NCBI GenBank assembly: GCA_049724395.1
Contig: JAUGWO010000273.1
Span: forward strand, 1-60,429
Direction: 5' to 3'
Source: Spongospora subterranea f. sp. subterranea
Taxonomy: Eukaryota > Endomyxa: Phytomyxea > Phytomyxea > Plasmodiophorida
DNA length: 60,429 nucleotides
A program made the position numbers and the translations under genes. Shown in pieces: positions 31,531-43,864 of this stretch (positions within the stretch are counted from its first letter, which is position 1; every line of letters begins with the position of its first letter). Below the pieces are notes generated by a model that searched no databases, had not been told where the DNA came from, and saw only the letters and a program-made list of their open reading frames with translations.

Positions 31531-33226
31531 ATGACTGCCATAAAAAAGCAATATCAGGTTCAATTTAATATGTAATGATGATAATTGATAAATTAATCTA
31601 TACTTGTCAGGTTCGTCGTGGAAAGAACCGTCGCTTACCTGTTGGTTTCAAAAGGTCGTCGGTTGATCCGGAATATTTGGCACTTCAGAACGCGTCGCTG
31701 GCTATGGCGCCGAGCCCTCCATCACAGCTTGGTAAACGAGCTCGTGTATCGACCACTCCTGTCCATAGTCGTGCTAAACGGATGCAGCTACTGGCCTCTG
31801 TGAGCAACGATCATCATCGTGTCGGTGACGCTCTCAAACCGGTAACCTGACTCGACTAGCGTTGCTCAAGGACACTACGCTGACCTTATCAAACATAGGC
31901 GCCGGCTTTGCTAGACACTAAAGAATACAGCCGGAGGAGCCCAGTGCCTCGACAACTTGTATTTGGTGGCACTCATTTTTCTGTAGATGTGCCAGAATCA
32001 GGCTGCGGAAAGGAAATTGCAAACATGACGCCCCCGCATGTTACGCACAGGTTAGAGACGAGGCCGACCTCGCCATTCGGCACCGCACCAGCCGTTCAGC
32101 CATCGCCTGCTTCTGGTGATTCACTGGCCGCTACGGTTCCCCCGCCTGACCATTGCATTCTGGACAATTACGATCACGATTATTGCAAGCCGGATTTAGT
32201 TGTTTCGGAAAACGAGCTGTTCAACGTTGACATGGATGAAATTACGACTAATCGCATAATTCCCAAGGCCACCGATGACATACTTCCAGTTTTCGATATC
32301 TGCTCCGCGGAACTACCTGGAAACAAAGGTGCTGCAGCTTTCTCTGAACAAGGGTCGCCTAGCTATTTGGATCAAAAATTTGAATCTCAGCCGACTGTTA
32401 ATCAATCCAATCTGGACCCTGTTGTTCGTCAGGATTTTCATTCGTCGGAATGCCAGACGGATTCCCCCACAGTTTCTTCACGCTCTGCACAGACAAATAT
32501 TGTGGAAACTGTAGCAACGTCTATGCAGGTGGATTACTGTGATGTGTTTGCTTTCTTGACCGGTACCGCTACTGCTTCGCGTGCTGATGTCGAGGTGCAG
32601 ACCGACCAGGAAGAAATAGGTTCTCCATCACAACCGAGGGTGGAATCTAGTAATTCCAGGCGTGATGAGAGTGCTCCCGAGTTTGTGGTCTGTACCAATA
32701 TTTCGAGCAATGCTGTCAATCCAGGGTCGGTCAAGCATTCGGGCACCCTTCTGCACACGAAATCAGGTGAAGAACGGCAAGATGAAGCAAATCAGATTGA
32801 CCGAATAATCGCCGTCAGACTGGAAGAGTGTGGAGAGAGCTTCTTAGTTCGATGGTCTGTAACTGATATTTTAATCGATCATTATATGGTTTTTCGATTC
32901 GTTTGTTCTTATTTCCGCATAGGTGTGACAGGGGCCCGGAACATGACTCTTGGGAATTGGAGTCGGATATTTGTAATTTTCAATCAAATCTTGACGAGCT
33001 GTTGGCTATGTTTGAGTCACGTCGTGCGAAATCTCGGATCGAGATTGGTGTCATCGATTCTCTTCCCTCGCCTCTTATTAATTTGAAGCAATCTACAGTC
33101 GTCGGAGTCTTCTCAGGCCGGCGCTCGGAACCGTTTTGGCTTTTTGAGATAGGCAGTGACGTCTCTTTGGGGCTGCGGGATGAAGAGACACAAGTTAAGG
33201 TTCGCTCTGTTCAAACTCGTCCATAA
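31531..33226 (+). CDS. Chromodomain protein, about 505 aa
   Basis: Four exons fit with consistent phase: 31531-31557, 31611-31841, 31899-32854 and 32923-33226 (introns 53, 57 and 68 bp, all GT-AG; total divisible by three). The N-terminus is basic (KNRRLPVGFKR, GKRARVST), which fits nuclear import. The middle 300 residues are low-complexity and acidic/Ser-rich with recurring QTD/QTN motifs (ECQTDS, SAQTN, VQTDQEE). A chromodomain spans the third intron: IDRIIAVRLEECGESFLVRW, then CDRGPEHDSWELE and NLDELLAMFESRR, which follows the VEKIL...YLVKW...TWEP pattern, with aromatic residues Phe, Trp and Trp available for a cage. The product probably binds methylated histone tails in the nucleus. Exon 1 is the least certain part because it is only nine codons. 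The gene converges on VPS54. Confidence 0.75.
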
Positions 33227-33590
33227 GGTCATATAGTGATTGCGATTAGGGATTCTATTTAGTTCGTGATTCCAGGAATCATTCCTTGTTTAGCTTACAC
33301 CGTGTCAAAAAAAACTTCAACACAATTGTCATGGCTAATATTCTGCTCGACGGGGAATGCCCGATTTCCATTGAATATACCGCTCAGAAAGAAAATATGG
33401 TAAAAATTCACAAGAAATCGCTGAAAATGTTGCATGATGCTGTCAGTGCGTTGCCTTGATAAATGTTTAAGGTACGCGTCTTTGACTTGCAATTGCTTTA
33501 CCTGTTGGGCCACCAGCAGTTAGATCATCATTGTTGATCTTAATCAATATACTATTTTATGATTTCTATAATATTAAGTCTGAATTAGAT
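33227..33590. other. Short convergent gap
   Basis: 364 bp between the 3' ends of the chromodomain gene and VPS54. A 72-codon minus-strand frame (33513-33295) contains NFYHIFFLSGIFNGNRAFP and a possible GTAAAG...TTTTCAG intron, but I cannot assign it to a gene. Confidence 0.35.
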
Positions 33591-36500
33591 TCAACATTGC
33601 GGTTGGTTGCTAGATTTCAAAATAATGTCGATTTCACCATCGCTAAGAACTTGGACATGATCTGTTTGGACTGACATACTGTGAAATCTCTTTCTGATGT
33701 AGTTCATGGTTCCGTTTAGCCAACGGTCGTGATCATGAAGACTTGACAAAGTATGATGCAACCTAGTAGCAACATCGTTGACAATCTCGGAAAAAATCTT
33801 TTCGTGTTGTTTAGCTGGAATGTTTGACGCCACGACACGGTGCAAAAACTCAGCCTGGTGCAAGTCAATCAGTTTTTCATGGCTTCAAATAAGGTGACGA
33901 AATCCTGACCTTGTCCATTAGTTCCACAATTCCGTCGATGGGATGATCCCCGTTGTGTTGTGAAGTTGGAGTGTTGTTAGAACGATGATTGTTAACGAGT
34001 AGTCGACAAGCATCTTTAGTAACATCGGTCATTATTGATACAATTTTGTTGAACAGTTCCTGTCGATTTATATTCATGTCGTGACCGATCTGATTTTGAA
34101 AAAAAAAAATTGGTAACCTGCGCAGCCGGTACGGGCAATGACGATAGCTTACTTTGTCTAGCTGGGAAAGAGGTGCCTGTAAACGGTTGATGTTACCGTT
34201 GGGTAAGGTTGTCAAAGTTTCTTTTAGCAAAGGCAATAACGATAGTACCAAGCCAAGTGACTGCGACAAAATGCCTAATTGGGCACACTAAATGTTAGAC
34301 ATCGACTCGAAAAGATGTGAAATAACAGAATACAGAGGTGCTTCGCAGTAATCATCTTCAGCCGCGGCAGTGCAAGTTGTAAAGCGCCAGCAGATAAAAC
34401 CAATTGGCATGACCTTGAATTATATTGACGAAGCAGCTTTCCGATATTGATGCAGAGCAACTCGACCGGGCACATCTGCGTATATCAGCATTTCATCACC
34501 AATAGTATGATAAGAGTGTTTTAACCTCGTTAGGGATGGTATATGCGATGATCATTGTTTCATGAATCAAAGACAATAGTTCAAGTACGGACGTCGTCAA
34601 GCGAAACTTTTCATCGTTGACGATGAGAAATGATGTTTCTCTGCTGATACACGTGAGCAAAAAAACATCCAGGTTCACGGCACATATCACTTCATGTCGT
34701 TAAGAAACGCGTCACCCTCATCTGATGATTCCGAAGACCAAGTTTCGCTCCAGTCCGGGAGTATCCATGGTTCGTTTTCTACGGCCGGGATGACTGGGAG
34801 GACTTCTACAGCAACCGAAAACTTCCTGTGAAAGCATTTGACAAGAAATGAATTGTGGAAAGGTCATGGCTTCTCACGGATAGTTATGGAAATCGAAAAT
34901 TTAATTAAATTGCAAAGAAGAAAAAGTGCAAGCAAAAACTCTCGGTCAACAACACCAAAAAGTCAGAAACAATCAAGATATCATGACCAGAAACATCGAC
35001 GCATGTACGAATGTGTTCACCTGTCGATGAACTTCTGATATTTCTTTTCGGCAAGTGTTGCATTCCAAAGCTCATTCTCAAGTGCCTCATGCAGTCGAAT
35101 TGAAAACCCGTCATTCTGAGAATTGACGAATTCCTTTGCTCGCTGCAGGAGTACAATACGGATTGGACGAAGCGAAATTTCACAACGATTTTCGCTTCTC
35201 TCGACAAAACTTAGGCCGGTATGCAAAATCTGTGTTATATCTGGCAGCATAAGTGCAGCATGAGACTGCTGACCAACGTTAGGAATATGGATGACACCCA
35301 CGACACATGTACAGTACTTTGTTCCATAAGCTGAAAACCCGGGCACAAAGAGAATGCGCAGTTTCAGTCGATGCCCGAAGAATCCCTCTTAACAGGCGAC
35401 GCAACGATATATGCAGATCGGAATCCTGTCGGTCTTCTACCAAATCTCGAATGACAGATATCCTTCCAAGCTAGAAAGAGTAAACAATAGTTAAGTACAA
35501 AACGCAAATTACCAGGCGGTCCAATGCACTGAAAAGGGCTTGACAAAAGTCTATAAAGTCAGAAAACGATAATGACTCGATGAACTGCATTGCGGTACTG
35601 GCATCAACAGTCTTCGATGAGACTATGAAAAAAATCAGAGACCCTACTACGATACCGGTCAGTGAAGTCAGTAACCATCATCCTGGAGAGACATCAAATT
35701 GACGGCAATCTCCGACATTGCTTCCTTTACACCTCTCTAAATCAAATTACATCATATGTAGACAAATTACATGGCGTATTGCTGTAACCGACCTCCGACG
35801 CCATGGATAATGGGTCAACAAGAATATTGGGACTAACGTTTAGCCGAATCCAATCTGCAATCAATGACTGAAACATTGAGAGAAAATCATTATCCTAAGG
35901 AAAATTGAACAACCCAAAATTAGAGGGAGCATGTTGCTAGTTACATCGACGAATAGGGATTCAGAAAGTTTTGCAGAAATGGTTTGCGAGATGTTCACAG
36001 AAAAATCATCAATCTGTGAGAGGAAATCGCCACAGCATAACAGTGACGAGGTACTCTCTAGCGACCAATTCAGTTAAAATTGGTTTGATGTGCAACAATA
36101 TTGCAATAATACCTGTATTCATGAGCAGACGTAAACTGTCAATACGATCCAGCGCAGATCCGAACTGCGATGTCGACAGCGAACCTCGAATCTGGTCAAA
36201 ACCTCTAAGCAAACGTTAGACGGTCAATACAAAGAATGGTAGGGGGGAATTACAAAACAACGTGCTGTACGCGACACAATACGTCGCGAATACGGCGAGC
36301 GCGAGACATTTTGCGATTTAATCGTAACACTCGCATGCAAGATACGACTGCATGGAAGGAAAGCAAACGCAATTGACACCGGACTCGATAAATAGTTTTG
36401 AGAATGCCCCGTGTTTCAGTATTGAGATCCTAAACCACGTTCCCATTTTAAGTTGATGGACCATCGGAAACCAATCAATCAAAGAACAAAAAGAGGCCGT

Positions 36501-36854
36501 CTCTACGAAACACCATCAACTCCAGCGGAAAAGATAGAGCTACCTGAAGAGTGAACATTGTCCCAAAAAATGAATCAGCACGGCTCTGGACATGACTGAG
36601 CAAGCAAGTCTCAACCATGTCGAGATTAGATTGTAGCAGTTCCTGCGTCATATATCGTGTGTAATCCAACGAGTCAAGAATTCTTAAGAAAGGTAATCAA
36701 TAAAATATTGAGCTAGTTGACCCAGGGATTACAGTTCGACGGTGAAAAATTCATCAAAATAACACGATGGAATAACCGAGCGAAGTTCGGCATGCTCTTG
36801 AGCGACTTTCTGCATTAATTCAGCGTCATCGGAATTTACGGATGGCTCAGACAT
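33591..36854 (-). CDS. VPS54: VPS54, tethering subunit of the GARP complex
   Basis: The product is the Vps54 subunit of the Golgi-associated retrograde protein complex, which tethers endosome-derived vesicles at the trans-Golgi. Exons run from 36854 (MSEPSVNSDDAELM, ending IPSCYFDEFF) through DYTRYMTQELLQSNLDMVE and SSRADSFF-type sequence (QSRADSFFGTMFTLQ), the coiled N-half (RGFDQIRGSLSTSQFGSALD), to the hallmark C-terminal block: LLRQYNSRSCQLVLSAGALQ, LKMITAKHLC, then ELFNKIVSIMTD and AEFLHRVVASNIPAKQHEKI, ending at 33591. About eight or more short GT-AG introns interrupt it; the first is 36738-36688 approximately and joins FFTVEL to ILDSLDY. Not every exon edge was fixed. The gene is followed upstream by the CTL transporter in the same orientation. 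Confidence 0.88.
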
Positions 36855-38254
36855 TGCTGCAATGCTATGAATAAATATGATTATTATGGACCAAGGATAC
36901 CATAACTGTTTCGATCATGGGGTTATTGAGGAATGGGCAGGAAAAATGAACGATGAATTAAGTGATAAGCTCGAAAATAAAACGACTGATCCATGAACAA
37001 TGAAACAGACAAGTTTTACCGTTTCCTATCATTATAAAATGTATTAACAGCTGTCCCAGTCTCGTTTACATATCGCTCCAGTTTCTCCAACTGTTGTGTA
37101 GTCGGCGCTTCAGGCCCTTCTGGGACAGCGGAATCGGGCACATCCGCGATGTATTCTTTGATCATGGCCAGGCGCCCCCATTGAAACGGCTCAGATTCCA
37201 TGTAAATGGCCTCCGCCCTCCCTGCCTTTACAAGACAGGGAGGGTGATAAATGATCTTTCTACAGAGCTCCGATGTCGAACAATTTACAGTGTAGTAAAA
37301 ACGCACCTCAGAGTTCTGTTGCAGCAGTTACAGTGTTACACGCATTGCCGCGGCCTGTGGGGGCCCCAACGTAAGGTATGTGTTGTTGGCTCGCGCGTTC
37401 AAAAGTGCTTACTGACACTGGAAAGTCATGGCAGTGGGGACAATTATTATTGCCCTTGGCAGTTTCTCTACACTTGTCGAAGGTCGAAACTGTCCAAAAT
37501 GATACACCAAACGTTTAATCCATGGACGTTGGAGGTCGTAGCAACTTTGCCGGACTCACAAATGCCGGCAGAACAGCTGATGCGGGAATTTGAGCGAACG
37601 TCCAAGTATGCCATCGACCTAGTTCGTCGAGTTTTGTTGAATAGTAGCACTACTCTCCCTTATTAGAATGCAATCCTCATAGTTATCGTTCAAGTTCATG
37701 AGTAGCATACGTACATTCTCGCCTGGTATCAGATGTAGCTCCCTAGCGAAGTTTTCCCTAACATAGTCGGTGACGACCAAAGGTCCGATCTTATCATTGG
37801 AGCGATGTTGAAAAACGAATTGCTGGACACCGCATCGAGCTTGGAGAAACCTTTAGTATGCCTTGAACGCTTTATTATCTGAAAAAAGTGTGTCGAATTG
37901 TAGACTTGAACAACAACGTCGGAAGCTTTTCGATTGGATACCGCTTGCCTTCGCAATAACACCCTTCATTTAGACCGAGATCCTTGCATAAGATTTTTGA
38001 CAACCACTTCGGGTTGGATATTCCCCCGATACGCAAGCAAATGAGCAGCGCTCGCCCTTTGGAGGTCCCTTGTATTGGCCGTATATCGATTGATAACAAC
38101 TCGTTGATTGAGGTCAATTTTTGCGTTGATTCCCAGTTTTGGTGTTTGTCTCAGGCCTTGCCAGTCTGTATCGAAAACGTGCCAACAGTGTTGGCAGTAC
38201 AGTGTATTTATTGGGTTACGAGTGAACGCTTATGGTTGTATTCGGCGATAAGAC
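36855..38254. other. Region between VPS54 and the CTL gene; possible small genes
   Basis: A 61-codon minus-strand frame (37199-37017) starting with ATG reads MESEPFQWGRLAMIKEYI and QQLEKLERYVNETGTAVN, which looks like real protein and could be a small gene or a first exon (a GTAAAA donor overlaps its stop). On the plus strand, pieces at 37500-37666 (LPDSQMPAEQLMREFE), 37790-37880 (IIGAMLKNELLDTASSLEK) and 37984-38304 (FGLDIPPIRKQMSSARPLE) may be exons of one unknown gene. I recognise no family. A hairpin (CCCTCCCTG / CAGGGAGGG) lies at 37216-37244. Confidence 0.35.
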
Positions 38255-41028
38255 TTAGAGTGTTGGTGGCAATGTTCGATTATGTGCCTTCGCTAAATCG
38301 TTGATCTCGTCAGCCACTTTTTTGGACGCTTCCGCGTTGGCGTTGATGATGGATTGTAGACTCTTGCTAGCTAGCATAACCCCATCTGCCACGAAACAAG
38401 CATTAGTGGGGTAGTGTGGACAAGTAAACAGCACTATACTCTTGTTGTTCTCTTCATCGATGAGGAAGCAGAGGAAAATCGTGTCGGTCGTGGTCTCATA
38501 CACAATCATGAAAAGAGACGAGACAAGATACGCCAAACTGACCAGCGAAACTAAGGGAAACGATTAACCGAATTTGATTAGGAATTTACCAAAACACGAC
38601 GAAGATCGGTAAAATAGGAGAGGCGATCTGGTCTCCGTAATAGGTTAACTTGATCAAGACGATGGCGGCGATCCCAGCCGAGATGAACGAAACCAGAACC
38701 TTTACCAAAAGAAATCAGCAGCGAACGACGGCGGCGATCACATTCCCCGAACTCGTATACCTTCCCTAGCAGAACAATGAAATTGCCGACCAATGAGACG
38801 GCAGCAACACGAACGAGGTTACGCCAGACCAGCGAAAAAGACGCCGCTGCAGATGGGCAGAAGGCATCGCCATAGATGGCCACGAATACATAGGCGTTCT
38901 TCGAGACTTTATCGACGCAGCATTGCACGCATCTGGGACAGCTCAAGTTGATGGGCAGTTTTCCATGACGAGGGTTCAAGAGACGAACTTAAGGCAACAC
39001 TGAACGCAGCAGAATATCGCCTTCTGGATCTGGTTGTTTTGCTGTTTCGACTGCTTCTGCAGATAGGTGACGACGACCCGAATGAACTGGATAACGGCGA
39101 TGATGAGCGCCCCGAATGCGACCGTTCCTAATAATACATTGATCAGGCGCCGGTCGTTATGGCAATGCTCGATACCCACCGATGTGATTGCCGAATGTAC
39201 GCCCGAACGAGCGACGAACCATTCCGGATTTCAGATCGGTATCTGCTTGACCGAATTTCTGGCAGTCAAGTTTGGTGAAAAAAGGGGGTGTCGAAGACAC
39301 AGTTGGCGAACCTTTGTGCCAGTCGATGAATAGGGAGTGAAATACCAGTCGGCCACAACCCCAGCGATGCAGAGATAGGCGAAATAGACCAAGAATCTGA
39401 ACAGAGAACATTCAGGGGGAGAAACTGAGTCAAGCGATCGATTTGTGAAATTACTGAATGTTCCACAGAAGGTGAAAAAAGTGGTAGATTAGGGAGCGTT
39501 GCATCTTTTTGTCGAAGGTTCGATCTAAATACGTCGTTGCGTTCCCTGTGTACGGCTGTAGAGCTGATGGAATGGGCTGGGCTGCTTTCAGAACTACGTC
39601 GACATCGCGCCACTTGTCAAAGGTTGCCGCTTTGTAGGTGAGGATTGGCGATTGACTACCAACCTTGTACGCTGAAAACGAAAATGGCGACATACACCCA
39701 AAAGACGAAATACAGCAAAGACAAGGCCAATGGCAATAGTGGAAAAAACACCATCGATGGAACATCGGTAATGACCTTCGAGCTCTCTTTGATGACTTCA
39801 ATGGCAATCTAGCTGGGATATGAACAACAATCATGCTGTGACGTCGATTATGCACCTGAATCCGTTTGCGAAGAAAGAGGATGACACAACAAAACAGAAA
39901 AGTGACCACAGCAGCAACGGCGCCCATAATTCTGAATCAACACCGCTTAGGACAAGGTACCAAGATGTTTTTTTAATGGGCCGAACTTGAGCGATTTGGC
40001 GCGATCCGTGTTGGTATTGCTCGCTTCAATCTCGCGCGACTATTCACTAGGTTTACCGATGGGAATTGATGTTGACGGATGACGAACCTTGTTCAAAAGC
40101 GTGTACGACACCAGAACCCCACCTGCGATGATCGACAAGATCGTGACCCAAACCAGAACTCCAGCGAACCTGCTCGTCAATTATTGTCAAACTCCTTTGC
40201 GCACAGAGCCCGGTCCCCAGACCTTTTGCAGATAAGAGCGAAGGCGAAAGACAGAACGACCGCGCCCGCTCCACAGGCAAGAATCAGAACCCACGCCGTT
40301 CGAAGATCTGCCAGGGGAGACGACGTTTCAGACGGCGATCCTGTTGGCGAACAACGGTGTCGAACGAACCTCCAAAGGCTCGCGAAGCCTGTTGAGACTC
40401 TGAATTGAAAGAATCTTCGAATCCCTCCGGAAGGGAGACTGGGATGCAATAGTACATAACTATCGACCATGACAAATCAAAATGCGCATCGGATTCCGGG
40501 CAATGGCGAACATTTTTTGCTCGTGTAAGGGCTGATCACTTTTGACGTCTGCGTCTCGGCGCAGTCGGCGACGCAGATTTTGATGTTGTAAAGCGCATTG
40601 AAGCTTCGCGCATCGGCTCCAAGGTGGGGATCACCAGGCAACCCTGGCCAAACCTGACATTCGATTAGAGAAAATCGGGTCATCTGACGAAAAAATCATT
40701 TGTTTGCGAGCCGACCGCATAGGGTTTATCGACAACGTCCTTGTCGACACCGCAAATGCGATCTGCATAATCAACACCTCGAACCAACCTAAGGGTTCCA
40801 CATTGGTCAGGCGCCTGTGATGACAGAATTGGTATCTTAAACCCGGGACCTATCTGGATTGGCATGAGATTTCAAAGCCAGCGAGAATATGACCCATATG
40901 GCAGCCCAAGACCCCAGAAATAGCAGTAGGAACGGGACATCAGTACATCCCCGTCCTTTGGTTTTGATTTTCGGTAGGGGGGTGCCCTGGGCCGATGAGG
41001 AGAACGACAATCCCAGGCAGTTCCCCAT
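38255..41028 (-). CDS. Choline-transporter-like protein (SLC44/CTL family)
   Basis: The start at 41028 gives MGNCLG, a consensus N-myristoylation signal; the frame remains open upstream but without a better start. The CTL signature follows: GCTDVPFLLLFLGSWAAIWVI, then across an intron RLVRGVDYADRICGVDKDV (family pattern RLVYGTDYKGNRCGVD), AWVLILACGAGAVVLSFAFA, VVTFLFCCVILFLRKRIQVH, MFHRWCFFHYCHW in a shadow frame of PSMVFF-type sequence, VFSAYKVGS-like FSAYKVGS, INVLLGTVAFGALIIAVIQF, IFCCVQCCL, NAYVFVAIYGDAFC and, at the end, VYETTTDTIFLCFLIDEEN. About ten membrane segments are expected. CTL proteins carry choline or ethanolamine across the plasma or mitochondrial membrane. Several short introns are present; not all boundaries were set. 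The stop is at 38255-38257. Confidence 0.87.
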
Positions 41029-41863
41029 TTGACAAATCCAGACGCGGGATCGGGAACCGGCGCTAAACCAAGTGAGGTCGATCTGGTTGACGTGGTGTCG
41101 TGCCGTCACAATCCTGAACTGTGCACGACTTGCCCAACCACATGCAGTTCAACGTGACTGCACTGGTGAACTGGTTGTGCAACCCATGGCCTGCCCTGTC
41201 TGAGCCCATTTCAATCGCTGTCCACTCATCAGTTGATCTGTTGGCGCATCTGTTGCTGAGCAGGGAACCAATGGCCAGAACACCGATATTGTCAGGTTTC
41301 GAACGTGGTCAAGTTGGGCAACCTAAGATGATCGTTGATACGAGATCATTCTGGACCAATTTTGATTTCTAGAACAACTTGAACCGCTGCAACGACCACT
41401 CGATCGCCCACAATGAACAAGAAAAAGCTGCTGGAATTGTCGGTGGCTATGGGACGTTTCCGTCACCACAGCGGGAGGTTGTCGAGCTTTCACGAGATAA
41501 TTGGCCAAGGTTTCCACAGCCGACATGCAGATTGCGTCTCCTGAATCATCTATGGTGTTCATATCTATCTTTTGTATTACGACCGTTCGTTTTTCCAAGA
41601 AATTCAATAGACGCAATGGTGTGAATTGTGATTGTTTTCAAGTCAACTATTCTCTTTATACAAAATGCTGTTGTTGATGATAAGAATTACTGTGTCTCTG
41701 CAGCCTGAGTTGGTTCAAACCCTATTGACCTCAGAATCAGCCACTGACTCTATAAACCTGGGGAGCGAATTCCACTAACGCAGGCGTAAGAACTCTCCCA
41801 GATAATCCGTCGGCTTGATCTGCTGCTGTTTTGGCTTGCAATCCCTGCTCCAAATCAAGATCG
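41029..41863. other. Unresolved stretch between CTL and CCCH genes
   Basis: A minus-strand frame at 41616-41323 includes MSAVETLANYLVKARQPP and may be an exon, but I cannot join it to anything or name it. No other content is recognised. Confidence 0.3.
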
Positions 41864-42797
41864 TCAAGACACAACAACCGCACGACATTCCCCAACGTCT
41901 TTGCCAACCTGAACTGACGCCCGGCGCTTGCGAGCCTGGCTCGCATACTCGGGGTCATATTTGTCGGAATGGGGCAACTCTCTTTCATCTTCATCATGAA
42001 TGAATATGCATCGCAAATCAAACGGGCATGAACCTGAACCAATCCGTCATTGGGAATCCGATTTCCCCGATGGTTCCTTGCCTAGAGTATGGAACTTCTC
42101 GCACTTCGTGGTTTTGTAGTTTTTATGGCGTTCGACCGGACGAATCTCCTCGTCCCCATGTCTGCACTCAGCGCACGTTAGCAAAATGGCCAACAACAGC
42201 CGGGCGCGACCATTGTCCATTACGCGAATTGGCATTTGGCTCCATAAGGACAGGTCCCGTTGACGGCGTAGGATCGGCATAGCTCGGTCTTATACAATAT
42301 TATGGCCTTCTCGCCCTCGTTGTCGGTTTTTGGGGCGGCTCCGGTAGCGCCTTCAATTGAGTTGGTCCACACTCGTGGCGCAATCTTCACGTCTTTCGGC
42401 AGGGCGTTCGAGAATTTGCGCCCGGCGATCTGCATGCTGACGACCAAGGCGTTAACCTATCCAATTGTGGTATGAGTTTGAGCCTGGTGGGGACTAGAGT
42501 ATTACAGATGGGCGACGTGGCGATAGTGGAGCTGAGCGCAGCTCCTTTTTGCCATGGGCGAACAGGCATTTGCTGTTATATGGGCACGATCCTGGGGGAT
42601 ATTACATGAACAGGCAACGTTGGCAACTGCAGTGAATTACCGGTCTCTTCGAATGAACGACAGATTTGAGTTTTAAATTTGGGTGAGTTGGTGGGAGAAG
42701 GAGATGCGCTAGACGCTTTGGATGATGGTGATGAGAGCGGGCCTTTGGCGAAACGCGGTAAGGACTCCATCTCATTCAGTGAGAGCGCGTTAGACAT
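41864..42797 (-). CDS. CCCH zinc-finger RNA-binding protein (TTP/TIS11-like) with three fingers, 232 aa
   Basis: Five exons are resolved: 42797-42641, 42591-42506, 42429-42224, 42161-42082 and 42033-41864; the total is divisible by three. All three fingers fit C-x8-C-x5-C-x3-H and each is split by an intron after the second or third ligand region: CRSFEETGSCPYNSKCLFAH, CRSYAVNGTCPYGAKCQFAH and CEKFHTLGSCPFDLRCIFIH. Fingers 2 and 3 have the tandem TTP arrangement with YKTELC and YKTTKC leads and an 18-residue linker. Finger 1 (FKTQIC) stands apart, after a Ser/Pro-rich N-terminus. TTP-family proteins bind AU-rich elements in 3' UTRs and promote mRNA decay. The fourth intron (42081-42034, 48 bp) begins GC rather than GT; the others are GT-AG. 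Confidence 0.88.
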
Positions 42798-43864
42798 TTA
42801 GGGAGTTGGGGAGTTAGAGATGGAATGGGAATGGGAATGGGAATTTTAGTTGAGGGAAGTCAAGTAAATTCAGAATGAAATTAGAGCACGTCAGTCTGTT
42901 GGTGAAGTAATATTGACCAGGCGCACGATCTCACACTTGTCATGGCAATGGCACGCGCCAGACATAACGATCAATGATGGTGTTCAAGCTGATGGTGCTC
43001 AATGCAATCGAGTTTCCAATATTAGTTGAAAAGCAAAATACGTCTCGGTTGCGGGCTGATCGTTTTTTGAGAGCATTTGGAAAATCTGAAGTTTTTCACT
43101 GTGTGAACCGGAATCTGTATCTGATTGTCATCGTGATCATTCAAAACCCCAAGCACAAACTGTTGGAGTTCAGTTAGACTTTACTTGGCTATGAAATTCG
43201 GTTTGTACCTTGAACTGGGACACGTGTCGCACCCCATTTCATTCGACTGAACCGATTGAACCGATTAGGTTCAGTCGATTCAATGCCCAGAAACAACCCA
43301 TCCCGATATACACCTTAACAAATCACCATGTTCGGCATTCCGTTCGTTGGTCATTGATCACGGTTTGTCATGATACTTTGCCATTCTCCTCCCCCCTCTC
43401 GTTGATTAAGGAAATAATGACCTTCGGCCCGTTCGTCGCCATTGTTGCGTCAACTGTCCGACCCTGTATTTTTTACACAAACACTTGTTTTCAGCGCGAG
43501 AAGTGATAGACCCGGGAAACACCAGCTAAAACATCAAAAATTCGCGATTCTCCATTGCAAGATTTATTGTTCAAGAAACTTGTTCAAGGTTCTGCAAAAT
43601 GGCGGAAAGCCCTTCATGAACCTTGGATACAACACTGGCTCGGGGTCAGGTCGACGCTCGTTTCCTGAACTTTGTTTGCTGAACCAGATGATCCTACAAA
43701 CAGCAAACAGACTGTGCGATCCTGGAAAAAGCAACATTGTGGCAATCGGGGTGTTTGGCCATGAAAAAGTAATACGTTCCGCGATTCACCGCGATTTGTG
43801 GAATCGCCTTCAGTCAACGCGTCCACATCTGTGAGACGAGAAATGCTCGACCCAATATCTTAAG
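42798..43864. other. Intergenic between CCCH and P4-ATPase genes
   Basis: About 1.07 kb. A plus-strand frame at 43442-43834 is open for 130 codons but shows no domain, so I leave it uncalled. A hairpin with an 11-bp perfect stem (TCGACTGAACC / GGTTCAGTCGA) lies at 43243-43278. A short GGAATG run is seen near 42822-42842. Confidence 0.45.
43243..43278. repeat. Small perfect-stem hairpin
   Basis: TCGACTGAACC at 43243-43253 is complemented by GGTTCAGTCGA at 43268-43278 with a 14-base loop that itself repeats GATTGAACC. It may be a structured RNA end or a binding site; function unknown. Confidence 0.35.

Noticed and set aside
43442-43834. 130-codon plus-strand frame between CCCH and P4-ATPase genes
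   Set aside because: No domain, no plausible splice partners and a comparable frame on the opposite strand.
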